Assembly: GCA_000469685.2 (NCBI GenBank)
Contig: LS997562.1
Location: forward strand, 36,244,345-36,308,344
From: Haemonchus contortus
Lineage: Eukaryota > Nematoda > Chromadorea > Rhabditida > Trichostrongylidae
Length of the DNA: 64,000 nucleotides
Reading direction: 5' to 3'
The stretch's first letter is position 1. Each line of letters starts with the position of its first letter. Shown here one piece after another: positions 51,961 to 64,000 of the stretch. The notes beneath the pieces are model-generated. The model saw only the letters and a list, made by a program, of their open reading frames with translations, made no database searches and was not told the DNA's origin. The translations under genes and the position numbers were made by a program.

Positions 51961-54900
51961 TTTACAGGAGACCGAAAAACAAAGAAAAACTCATGGACGG
52001 AACATAATTCCGAAAACCAAGCTTGTGGTCCTGACTTGATCGTAAGCATGAGTAGAGATTTGAGAACAGTCGAAAACCGTAACACAAAGAACCATGCGAA
52101 TTAGGCGACTTTATGAGTTGCTAGGGGTAGTTGCATGAAAGGATTGGACGTATCGACTAGTTTAGTAGCGACGATATCAGACCATATCATCGATAAAATC
52201 GTTTTCATCATGTTGGCGTACCAGTCTTTGTAGTCTACCAATTAAGGGGTGTGACATAGGAATGAGAAGAGGGATTTATAGAAGGAATTGTGTCCATAGA
52301 TCTCCCACATCTCAAATTCGAGTTGTAATCGACACCCTAAACGCCTCTGGAAAAGTTCAATAGACAAATTCTAACTGAATCACCTCCCGAATGCCTCTCC
52401 AGTCACATTAGTTATCGCCTGAATACTACACACTGCCCTAAACAGTGAGCACAGAAACGGTTCGGAACCTCAGGGCCGAGGGACCACAACATATAAATTC
52501 GTATGGATGGGATATCCTCAAGATTGCCGACGAATGGACCGTCACCAAGGAAAGGGAGAATTCCTCTTAGTGTAAAGCTATAATAGAAGGCAGACGTTCC
52601 GTCCGAGTAATGAACAGCGCGTAAATAAGCTCATTGTAAAAAGGGATTTTGCATCGTTAATTAACTACATCTGCTTGGGCAAACAATGGCTGAATAAAGG
52701 GAAATGTGCAGTAAAGAGGAAAATGACGTGAAGCAAGCTTATAAATATAACTCTGAAGCCAATTTACCTATGTAATGAGTTAAAATTACTTAATTGCAAA
52801 AGTCACTTATTGCCTAAACGAGCAACGCATTGCGCCCATCAGTTAGGAATTAACCAAAAGTAACATTTGACTCTATGTAGTGCAAGTTTGTAACCGATGA
52901 GGCGATGTAGGTGGAGAACTACAAAAGCAAAGATGACACATGACCCGGGCAACGACTACTATTAACAGCCTGCTTATCACTGTAACGAGCCCGGAAATCG
53001 CCTACGTCGTGTTTATCAGAACAACTTTGGCCGGAAGTTAGGCTATGACAAGTAGAAGCCTTACACCACACATAGTTAGAGGGACGACTTCCGATCAATA
53101 CACGCCCTAAGCAATCGAACTGTCCATCTCTCTTAAGTTGATCACTTGTTCCAACCCTGCATGAGAGGATGAAAATATCTAGTTTTCCCCTGTCCGGCCT
53201 GCAATTCAGTGAACTGGCAAAGTAAGCATTCCCAGGTCACTCGTTTGGATAGAAGTACAACAAAAAAAAAACGCTTTCAAGAACAGACTAACCAGTACCG
53301 AGCAATATACTTCTTGACACCACCTTCGTCAAAATAGGCTTTAATTTCTCAGGCACTAAAATCCCGCTTCCCTCAAAAATAGAAAATCAGGTCACGCTTC
53401 AGAAATCATCAAAAAATTATCGTGCATAGCTCCCCAAGACATCTCCCCCCCCCCCCTTCTCCCTACAAGCAGTGCTTTAATCTATTACAAGGCACGTTCA
53501 TAAGATTACTTATGGTAGTATGAAGCAAAAAGGCGTCAGTGATAAACAAGAACTCCCATAGGACCTGATGGGCTGATTAATGCTCTACGTCAGCGATTAC
53601 CTCTGAAGAAAACTTATCCGTTGCTATGGTTCACCTATCAATTATGATAATTACTGGCTTAACAATGAGAAAAAAGCCTATCACAAAGTGTGTCCTGTAC
53701 CAGCAAGTACATCATTAATATTTAGATCTATGACATAGGGTTAGGGCGCTGGCTTGGGTTAAAAGCACTTTCGATTCGTATTGAAACTATGAGAGAGTTC
53801 GAGCGGCCAAAAGCAGTACCTAAAATGCACTCATATGCCTTCTGACCGTGTAGTTCCATTTATACAACAAAGCTGTTAAAAGCTTTGCGTGCTCGTAGTC
53901 AGCGCACTCGACTGATGGACAACATTAAGACGATGTTTCAATAAAGATATGATTCAGGAGGATCTTCTGGAAAACTTTCTGTGTGTACAGTGAAATCTGG
54001 CACCATCCAAAGGAGCACCCGAGAAACTCTAGTCATAAGCAGGTCGATGCTGGGCCAAATGTACCGGTGAAGGAAGGAAGGGAGATACCAGTTCATAAAG
54101 CGACCCTATAGTGATAATTAGGGTAGGAAGCTCTCTACAGCAGACATTTCCTCGAGGTAACGGTTACTATAACAATGTCCAGCCCCATTCCATGAAGGTA
54201 CAAGGGACCGAGAAAAGTCGAATGTATAGCCCAACGGATAGGACTGAGACTAGAGCTCTTCGATGGCGGAGCTGTCCATGATGGGCTAAGATGGGTGCTC
54301 ATGATTTGTTCTCACGAAATCACGACATCATTTTGCAGGTCAGAGAAAAACATGAGTGCTTAGGAGCTTTCAGGAAATATGTTTACGGAAGAAGCGAAGA
54401 TACAGTAAAAAAATAAGGTGACTCAGCACAGATTAGCTGCTTATTTGACCAAATATAAAAGAGACAGACATAACTTCGCAATGACAACTATTACTAATAG
54501 GAATTATCGAAATTTAGGTAGACGCTTAGCGAAAACGGATTAAGGAATTCAGTGAAAACAGGAGGTTGAATTGCAGACAGCTACTTTTAGAGCGTGTTTG
54601 CCTGCTAGCTAAACTCTTGTCGCGCGAAAGGAAACGAGTGCGTTAGGAAGGTTTTTGAGATGAAAAAAATGGTGAGCGCTTCTACATTTCTTACGAGCTC
54701 TGAGGGATAGGGAGGCACCAGTTAAGGCAGGACGAAGTGGAGACCATCCAGGATGCAAATCGAAGTAGCAAACGGAATTGATATACCCAAGATAACAGAA
54801 GATAAAAAAGCGAGCTGTGATGGGCAGTACTACAGGAAACAGTCCTCAAATCGTTAATAAAGCTGCTAATTATAGCGTGGAACTAGAAATTTACATGGTG

Positions 54901-57900
54901 AGAGTGATAATCTGCAAGGTTGCATGGTTGTAAGCCCCTGAGCTGTTCAATGACCTGAGACTTCCGATGGTCCATACAGAAAGACCAGTACTGGAAAAGT
55001 TGCGCATAGCATCTCTGACTTTTTCAATTTGCCTTTTACAGTAAAAAATTGTAATGAAATGATGGGGCCTGTGAAAATGCAAGGAATAGGGCTCATGGAA
55101 AAATGCGATCCGGTCATTTCAAAAACTCCCCTAAGTATGAAGACAGAGCAGCTCAGAAGAGTTCCGCAGTAGCTAAAGTAGAGATGAAGCGTGAAAGCAA
55201 GCCCAGATGTTCCAAGCACATCCCTTGCCGCTTCATTTACGTTGAAGTTGTACACAATCTAATTTCTAGACGATTTTCACCTCGAACGAACGAGCGAACG
55301 CAATGAATAAATCCATCACTTCCAGAATCGATTCAGATGAAGTTCTCTCAACAGTGAGGCTTTACTAGGCAGCTCATAATTAAGAAATAGCATTTCTAAG
55401 CCTGTAAACAGTTCAAAAAGCAGTTACAGGTGCACAGCTGAGGGTACACTCCGTAAATATCATGTACTCTTAGTTCAGCACCAGTAACTGTTTTTTGACG
55501 CTTTTTCAAGAGAAGCCCTGAACTTGATATCAATTGATTTTATTCCACTATTTTCATTACTAATCCGCTTTTCTCCTTCAGCCCTACGCACTCGACACAC
55601 CGGTACAAATTCACTCTTCTACAGAAATTACAATAAGCTGAGTTGGTTAACTAGCCTATTAGCTTGTTTTTCAGTTTGCCTATGGTTGTTATGACCGTTA
55701 AAAATATGAAATAAGTCATTTGTAGGACAGAAAACCAAATGACCCAAAGTCCAAACATAGCTGTAGCCCCTCCCCAAGCTCATATTAGTTAGCGCATGTG
55801 GAAATCATATGACATTGCCATTCAGGAGAATATTCGAAAGCATCAGGAACAAGTATGAGGACGATTTGAATTCATGAGCTTCTGTCATGTACCCCCATAG
55901 ACGACGGGACCAGAGTTCGATACAGCCCAGAACATCTCCATGTAGGCAAGCAGACTATGTCAAAAAGGACGGAACGGTCGGAAAAAGAGGAAGAGTTCTT
56001 TGACATGCGATCTTGGAGGTTCCTTAGGGCGGGATGGTAAACAATCATCCTAGAATTAGATCGAACAAGTACGGACTCGAAGAACACCTCTCTTAGAAAA
56101 CAAAAAGTCGTACAAATGGAATAAACGGCATGTTCCGCTCATTTTTTGATTTCGTCGGAGCCATTAATGGACGTCTTCAAGGGATTTCAAGTTATGAAGA
56201 GCGTCACAAGGCTCCGACAGAATCTTCATCAAAACAAACGACTCTGAAGAGCTGGTAAGTAACACAAAACGTTTTAGGAGTAAAGAAAGAAGAAGGAGAA
56301 GCGGTGTCTCATCAAGACAGGCTCCAAGGTTTCCGATAGAGCATAATATCAGTATCTGCAGATTGCGTGTTCCCAAAACAACGTTTCCATGGAGGAGTGG
56401 GCTCATCTACGGGATAAATCCCTGTTCGTTCACTATATCCGACACAGACCACCCTACTTGATTGCTTTCTCATCACGGAGGAGATATGAATCACAACTTT
56501 TAAGCTCATTCAAGCTCAATTTCTTGTCAATTATGGATAGTGGCGCATGTGAAAGTTTTGCAAAAAGATTCTGCGAACAAAAATGACTAGAAGAAAAGGA
56601 GAGGAGCTGGAACAAAGGGAAGAAGAAAGTTCTCCTAATCAAATTAGAAAAAACTAAAAATATTACAAAAATTTCGAGCATTGGGTATTTCCAGTAAAAA
56701 TGGAAGGAAAGGAATTCAAACGATAGAAAGTTTCAAAGCCTATGTAATTGAGACATCGAAGCCTTTGCGTGTATCTATCTCCGCAGGAAGGGCAGAAAGT
56801 GAATAAGCCTGTAAGAGTCACAAAGATCAAGAAGCCAACAATTGTGTGCCCACGCGGGAATATCCAACTAATACCTCCCTCGAAGCTTTTCACTTACTCT
56901 ACGTCTCTACTAGATATTACTGAAGATATGCCATGTCTATGAATCATCCAAGCAGCCAATTACACTGACGATCGCGTGCAACATAAGCCTAGTCGTATGA
57001 GGTGGATTAACCAAAGCAAATAATGACATTGCCGCGAAGCGCCTGGCAGAATCTCCTACCGATTCATGACTTCAGCCAGCCTAAGACTCACTACCCAGAT
57101 TCCCTTCAATTCAAAACCAAATACCGAAATTCTATACGAGAAAAAAAATTAAAGCAAAAACGATGTCAACCATGCTTGAAAACTCTATCCCGCAATATTT
57201 ATATTGATAAGATCGCTTCCTAATGTTGAAAGATTGACCTTAATCTCTGTGCACTACAAGGGCGACGTGTGCCCAAACTTCAATGGCTTCGGAAGTGGCT
57301 CGATTCCAAACTCTCCCAAGCTGATCATCGCCCTAACAAAGCTTTCCAGGTTCTGCGGGAATTTTCCCTTCCCATTTTTTCCTCCTGACTCTAATGGTTG
57401 AGTTCCTTCGAATTCTTTATTTATTTCACGCCCCCTTCTCCTGAATGACGAAGCGTCGACAAAGAAAAAGGAAAAACGCTCTAACAATAAAATACATGGA
57501 AAAGTGGCGAAATTCAATTCATTCAAGTTCTATTCTATTCCAAAGACGAGACGCCCACAGCGTCCTGGAAAACGGTAGTGACGCAGCAGTTCACGACATA
57601 CGTTCAAAGGTACATTCGAACCCTTTCCAATAATCTGCTTTTCATGCACTTGTTGAGAACATGGCGTAGTCCAGATCTGATAAACCTTTCCTACTGCAGT
57701 CTCAATGACTTCTCAACAAGCAACTTCCCTCCTTTTCTTCCCGACATCACTTTTCGTATCCATCCGTCCTTCGTCTCCTAACAGCAACTCCTATTCCCCC
57801 ATTTTCCCCTATTCCCGTTTCCCCTATTAAACTTTGAAATCGCTCAATAACAGACACCCCCTCAGTGACTTCGCTTTCAACGAAAGCTGTTCCAATCAGT

Positions 57901-60769
57901 CTTCCCAACTTGATGTACTTCTATTTTACGACACCTACGGCAAGACATCACATCATTGAATCATTCACCAAGAAAACAAACAACGTTATTACGCCATCGC
58001 CATCACAATCTCGTGTCCATTACCCATATGAGACTTTGCTTCCTGAGAAACGAAAAAATCTGAGAAGAGAGTAATCACTTAATGATAAATGACAACTTCA
58101 TTTGAGATGGGATCATGAGACGAATTTCGTCAAGAAATATCAAAAAACTGGTTTTTGATTCCTATAAACCTTGGATGCTTTTGAAGAGATGAGCCCAGTC
58201 CAGCCAACTGCCCTAACACAAAGTTGTACCAAACAGTAAATTCATAGGGTGAGCTAAGCATTTCACTGGCGGGTTCTCTTGCATAGCGCTCTTACACTAC
58301 AACGAGTGCACTGAGATTTAAGAACGAAATCATTCCCATTTCGAGAGGATTTCGAGAGTGGGGAGGAAAATACATTGACCGACTCGGGTAGAAGACGTCT
58401 TCATAAGCCAATGTACTTTACCGCAGTTCGCCCATATCTTGAATGTCAAGGTCTTGCGCTATGCATATCAAATTGCAAATGTAAAATATGAACAGGTGTG
58501 TTTGATAAATTAGTCCGGTAGGCGACCGCTTTTTTCTTGACGAAACAGAAAGAAACTCCATCAGGCGATGTAAGAAATGTCGAATTTTGTTTGTCAAGAC
58601 GCAGGACCTCTCCTACAACTACGAATTCAGGAATACTAATCGTCAAGAAACGCCTTGTTCAGCCCACCTACCCGGCAACGAAGTCTCACTATAGAAGGGC
58701 CAGGGTCCTTTCCCAGATACTCTGAAACAGTCTAGCCACACAAAAAAGAGGCCCTACTACAAAAAGGGTCATCGGACTCTGTAGAACATATTTATAGCTC
58801 TGGCTGAACTCTGTAGGTAATCCTAGGACGCCTACAAATTTCAAGCAGGATACGAATGTGGGTCAACAAGGCTGCAGTGCTTCGGATGCCAGCAACGAGA
58901 AACCTCAAAGCCAACGCCAGACCCAAGCTTTTGCCTGCAACAAAGACTTCCATAAATAAGTAATAAAGAAATGAATAGCTAAAAGAACAAAGTCTTTAGA
59001 GCCGTTTTCAAGGAATAGAGAAATGTTGCATTAATGATCTTTCTGCTGGAGAGTGAGAGCTGGAAATCGAGAAGTGGACAGAATTTAGCTGAACAGAGGG
59101 TGAAAGCGCCCCTTAGCTGATACAGTTGTTAACACTGGTCATTCTAGTACCAGTAGAGCGTCAACGAGCCAAAGCTGGTGGCTATCAACCACAATGGCTA
59201 CCATGCATCATCTGACAAGCCAATAAACAATAAATAGAGCTCCATTCGGGATCTTAACTGTCCTGCAGCTAAGCATAACCTATAATAGTTGGGGAAAAGG
59301 AGCACGCGATGAACACCTTCTTCAACCTTCGTTTCTCTCCTCCGAGAACGGTAATTCACTGTGCAGTTCGTTGGTTTATTCAGCTACGACTAGTATAATT
59401 AATTAGCATGCACTATCTGATCGCAAGCAATTGTGCATACGACCCATCGGAATGAGAAAAACCCTGAGTCGGACAGCTGTCCCTTTCGGCTATTCGTACA
59501 CTTTGCTGAAAAAAGATAGCCATGAGAAAAATATACGACGTTAATCAATTTCCGGACTGATGTTATTTTGCTACAATCCCCTAATGATCAAAGAACCGAC
59601 TTATCGAATTACCCCAAATGGCCTATTACTGTGAGCGGAAATTACTCCCTTACACAGATGAAGTTACACAAAATTGTTCGCTCCATCCACCTATTCACTT
59701 GTGTTACGCCATGCACCCGACTTCTATTCAAAATAGCAGGAGGATGTTGGGATTGCCTTACTGGTAGACATTTCAAGATGGGAAAAAAGAAAGAAGCAAA
59801 AAAGAACAAAGAGCTCCTCAAAAGGAAGCCATCGGAGACCATGGCAGGAGAGGAAAACTCGGTTTGCCTGGGGAGAATTCGTTCAATGCACCCGGTCACG
59901 CCTTATTTCATCTAAAGGGCCATTGCCCATTTGATTATTTATTTTTCGACGGGAAGGCGATTTAAGGGCAAACAGGGAGGCAACAGAGTTTATACTAGGA
60001 AGTTGAAAATAAGTCCGCAGGAAATTCAAAATAGCGTAAGGACTAGCATTACCGCAAGTTTAAAAGAAAGTTCAAGAAAAATGAGTCATCAGAAAAAGCC
60101 TAGCCAACGGGTATGTGTCACCCGATCATGTGACTTTGAGTGTAAACTAAACCAACAGAAAATTTCGTCAGAGAGCTGCCCCATTTACTCCCATTAACCA
60201 CGACCCCCACCTGGACATTTCGTCACCTAACCTTACCAACCAGTCATCGGGTTACCTACGACATCTCTCCCAAAATCCTTCTCCATTCCACCCAATCCCG
60301 AACTTCCCCGGACGTTCTGTGAAGGAGAAATTCTGAAAGGTCCAAAGGGGAATTCCAACCCATCACCCGAATCTTCACCGGCGAACTCATTCAGTTAGAT
60401 CAGTCTGTGCGATTCTTGTTCAAACAAAATACTCGACACACCGGGCAAAATTCACCAATGTCACATCAACACACTTTCCGTAAAATCCCTTTGCATCGAT
60501 TAACTTCCCTGATCAATAACAACAGCATTTACAGTAGTCACCCGTGACAAATGATAGGCAATTGGCAACCGGGGCGAAATCACGCGTTGTTATGGATAGC
60601 ACATTGATGTTCATATTGATGGGTCCAATTTCACCATAAATTTTCGTGATAGAAATGTACTACTGACACCTACATGAAATGCAAATGTTTGAAATATCTA
60701 GCCTAAAGGTGTGAGGAAATCGGGTAATGCAGAAGAGCCAGTTCTAGGACAAATCTCGCCTCAGTAGGA
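51961..60769. other. Gene-poor segment, no supported host gene
   Basis: About 8.8 kb without a recognisable exon. Features are a 12-base C run (53445-53456), a tRNA-like head near 53740-53800 and several short open frames with no recognisable domain (for example minus 58446-58646). It may be intron of unc-73/trio or true intergenic DNA. Confidence 0.4.
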
Positions 60770-61491
60770 TGGCCTGAAAGGGAACAAATGCCTCCACGGC
60801 CAACGGGTTCGTAGTTCGTCACTGAAACGTACTCGTTCCTTCAGGTACGGCATTGTCGTTAGGTTCAAGTGAACAGCTGCGTTGTCAATGTGGAAAACTC
60901 GGCCCTCTGGGAAAGTTGAAGATGACATCCCAGCATATCTTAGTGTTCAACGTAGCACGTCCTGAGTAGAGGTAAGGCTTATCTCGAGCTTCCCTACCTG
61001 CTGAAAACCATCCTGGACCGCGACATTGCTTCGAACAAGGCTTATTTCTAGCCGCGCGGATTCCGTTCGAGAATCTATTCAGTAGTACGGGTGTCCAAAT
61101 AAGAGACCTAGTACGTATTTCTTTTCGCGGTGGCTACGATCTTAGTAAGACATCTGCACGTCGAAAATCTTGCGATAAGGGTACATACAATGGCATTTCC
61201 CCTTTAGCAAACGGTAGTCGAGCCTAACTTGGTAAGCCCAGAGAAGCTAATCAAGGACCAAGTGGCACGACATTGCCGTTGCGTTCTATCACTCTTGAAA
61301 CAGTTTTTTTTTCTGAACAAGCCTGACGGTGAGATACGCTGGAGTTGGTTGGCAGCATTGATAGAATCCTTTCTATTCAGTCTCCTCTTTGTAAAGTGAT
61401 CTTCCTTGGTAAACGAGATTTCTTCGGTCGTGCCATTCCGGTCCATCCAGAAGCCAATCGGCAGTCCTTGAGGATGTGAATTCAAGACCAA
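60770..61491 (-). mobile_element. Relic of a DDE-type DNA transposon
   Basis: Minus-strand translation at about 60800-60915 gives FPEGRVFHIDNAAVHLNLTT, then MPYLKERVRF and LRTRWPW. The DNAxxH block and a later Trp-Pro are like the second catalytic block of Tc1/IS630-type transposases. Upstream frames (60920-61491) are broken. Inverted repeats were not located, so family and borders are uncertain. Confidence 0.4.
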
Positions 61492-64000
61492 TCGACCACA
61501 GATTCATGGGAACTTCCATCCATTCGGCGTAGTTTGTACAACTTCATCTTATGTTGAAAGAAAGACTGTAAAGAGCTCACCTACGGTATGACCAACACTG
61601 AAGGCAACAAAAAGAGTTCAGATGTTTAATTCATCTTGTAACCGCTGCGCGGCCAAGTTGATTCTGGTGATAACTTATCCTATACCTACATATTTCACAC
61701 CAGCCCATCTGTGTTCATGGTTGGGTTACATATGTGTGGGGAAACCCCCTTCCCGGATACCCACTTCCAACCTGGCATGCAGGAAAAAACGAATTCTGGA
61801 GAAAAGTAGAAAGTTTTCCAGGATTTAAGAGAAAGGAGAAAATGAGGAACCTCCGAAAACCACTTCCTCCCCATCCGTTCGTCGCTGATGCAGAGCCGGT
61901 CCAACAGATGACACTTCACTCTCAATTCGCTCATGACGTTCGACTACTTTCAACGCTCACAGCGCTATTTGCTGAACAACCGACAATGGCGTGGCCGCCA
62001 TCGCAAAGCGAGGCGCGTTGAGGTAAGAGATCAGGGAAATTACTGAGAGAATGTGAGAAGCTCTGCAGGAGACGGCAAAAAAAACTTTGCTATCCACCGT
62101 CAGCTCACTTTCTCCCTCTCACAGCTACGAACACATTGTGATAAAGAATCAGAAATCAAGGCCAATGTGGTCATATGTAGCAAATAAAAAAGGAAAGAAA
62201 ACAGAAGATTAATTCGATAAGTGAATAGCAGGGAAGAGGTAGAAACTTGAAACCAGCAGTTGGTAATCGACAATCGATTGCCGATGAAACTGAACTTGAA
62301 GTTTCTGAGCAAATCTTCAAATTTCTCGAAAAATCACTGATAAATAGGCAACCCCCTAATCAAACTGAAAATGTGAAACCGATCATTGATGTTTTATATC
62401 ATTGCTATGGCCGGAAAGGTTCAGTTTAGCTGAGCTTTCCTCGGAGACCAAATAGTGGCCTTTTTAATGAGATAAAGATATTCAAAGGATCACAGAAACT
62501 CTTCGGCATGGAAGCAAGTTCGTAGAACCCCGGAAAGGAAATAAATAAACAACCGTGAACCAACACAATAAGCCAGAGTAATTGAGATTCAAGCCACCAT
62601 AGAGAAATCCGCGTCTCCCGCTGGGTGCCGCTACAGCCAGCCACAGCTCTGGCTGACGCCGGATGTGTACACGAGGTAGGCGGACGCCACACGCTGAGAG
62701 CAGATCTCACCACCCTCGATGATCGATCCACATCAGCACAGTAGAATGAAATCCTGCCGATTCTCATAGCACCGTTCAACAACTCATTTGTAGAAATCAA
62801 TTTATAAAACCTTTAAAAATGGTTTTTTCCAGAACACAGCAGGCAACAAAACCTTTCTCATAGACGGAGACCTCTGAGCAAAAAAAAACAGCAGAGACTT
62901 GAATGACTACAGGAGGGAATGAACCGCTAAAAGATTCCTTTCATAACTTTCGCATGGTTGAAGAACGTCTTAAAATTCCTGTGTTCAGCCCAAATATTTA
63001 GACCAGGGCCAAGATTGAGCCTTACTATTGGAACAGCACTACGTTCATGGCTTTGCCACATCCAATTTGAGGCTCTTTTACGTACGCCATGACAATCACT
63101 GTACCAGATGAGCCAGCACATAAATGCTATTGAAAAGCTACACAAGCCACATACGGGTGTTCACTTCATCATGAAATATTCAGCACAGTCGAATTGAATA
63201 ATCTAACAGAGAAACCCCGAGAATTCTTACAACCAAGGTGTGAAGGCATATAAAGAATGATGATCGAGATTGAATTTTCGGACTTTTTGGACTTGGAAAG
63301 CAAGGAAAAGGTCTATCACATTAGCTATCCTTTACATAATGGCCATCTCTCTCTACTCAAATGACACTAACTGGCATGCCATTAAGGGTACTGTCTGGAG
63401 AAAACTTTACCTATGTCAGTCAAACGTCAAGGTGACGCACATTGCTTCAGCTTCTCAAACTCTCTCAGAACATATAAATAACGTCCAAGCAATAGATTCG
63501 GCGAAGATCCGACAATCCAACTCATGTAGATCGTCAGATACCATAGGCTGCATTAGTGGTAGGGATCTCGTACGCTCGGTTTCCGAGTGAAGTGTTCCCG
63601 ATTCATTCCGGTAAAATAACTCCTCAATGCTATGAAGGCCGGAGGTTTACTTTGGCTTGTTTTGTTTAACGGAACAGGATATAAGCGTCCTCTTCGAAAA
63701 TCTTCGTTAACCAAAAAAAGGGATCAAAACTTCCTCATTACTCTGGCAGATTTGGGCACCTAAATCACAACCATGTCGGCTTTTCACGATCCTTACAGAA
63801 AGAAGTTCTGGCAATAGAGGAAGCGAAATGAGAAGATGCTACGGGCGAAAACGGTTCGAAGGTGACCCAATGATGGCTCAGTGTCCGGTATCTCCGCCCA
63901 AGTGACAAGGAGGTAGGATTACGAAAATTGCAGCCTTTATTTAGCCAATTGCTAACCGTTTTCGCTGCAACAAAGCCAAATATTGCCTTCTAGGAAGCGA
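61492..64000. other. No firm gene; two weak exon-like stretches on the plus strand
   Basis: A plus-strand stretch 61822-62021 follows TTTTCCAG, has protein-like composition (KPLPPHPFVADAEPVQQMTL) and ends at a TGA immediately before GGTAAGAG. Another at 62247-62429 includes ETELEVSEQIFKFLEKSL and ends at TAG. They cannot be joined with confidence and no family is recognised. Confidence 0.25.

Noticed and set aside
62426..62800. 124-codon minus-strand frame
   Set aside because: Composition is uneven and no domain or exon border supports it.

Overview
The window looks like nuclear DNA of a nematode, most likely a parasitic clade V (strongylid or hookworm-type) species. Three things point there: a Major Sperm Protein (MSP) domain gene, a gene of the UNC-73/Trio family, and long repeat-rich introns carrying degenerate Tc1/mariner elements. 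Splice sites are mostly TTTCAG-type. Species assignment is inference.

Two genes can be reconstructed with consistent splice sites and reading phase, both on the minus strand. (1) 6855-9146: a six-exon MSP-domain protein of 187 residues ending in a long Glu/Lys repeat tail. Its third intron holds an 891-bp degenerate mariner element. (2) 10733-49703: 29 exons (1232 codons plus stop, phase kept across every junction) encoding the C-terminal half of an UNC-73/Trio/Kalirin Rho guanine-nucleotide exchange factor. Domain order is basic/Ser-rich linker, DH2, PH2, Gly-rich linker, SH3, Ig, FN3, protein kinase. The kinase carries every catalytic motif, which is notable because the C. elegans and Drosophila homologues are, to my knowledge, described as lacking a kinase. 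The N-terminal half (Sec14, spectrin repeats, DH1, PH1, first SH3) was not recognised here and probably lies beyond 64000, unless exon 1 begins a short isoform. A phase-compatible alternative first exon lies at 39200-39282, and a read-through stop after PH2 lies at 22143.

Layout: 1-6850 is intergenic, with tRNA-derived SINE copies, a 400-bp foldback element, a perfect 20-bp hairpin and unrecognised coding-like stretches. 6855-9150 is the MSP gene. 9741-10301 is an internally deleted Tc1/mariner element. 10539-49703 is the unc-73/trio gene with introns up to 10.3 kb, which contain foldback elements, SINEs, tandem repeats and a possible small plus-strand nested gene (44806-45090). 49704-64000 has no recognisable host gene, one SINE copy, a frameshifted coding-like segment and a DDE-transposase relic; it may be a further intron.

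Only part of the introns could be read closely by eye. Absence of a call there means nothing was recognised, not that nothing exists.
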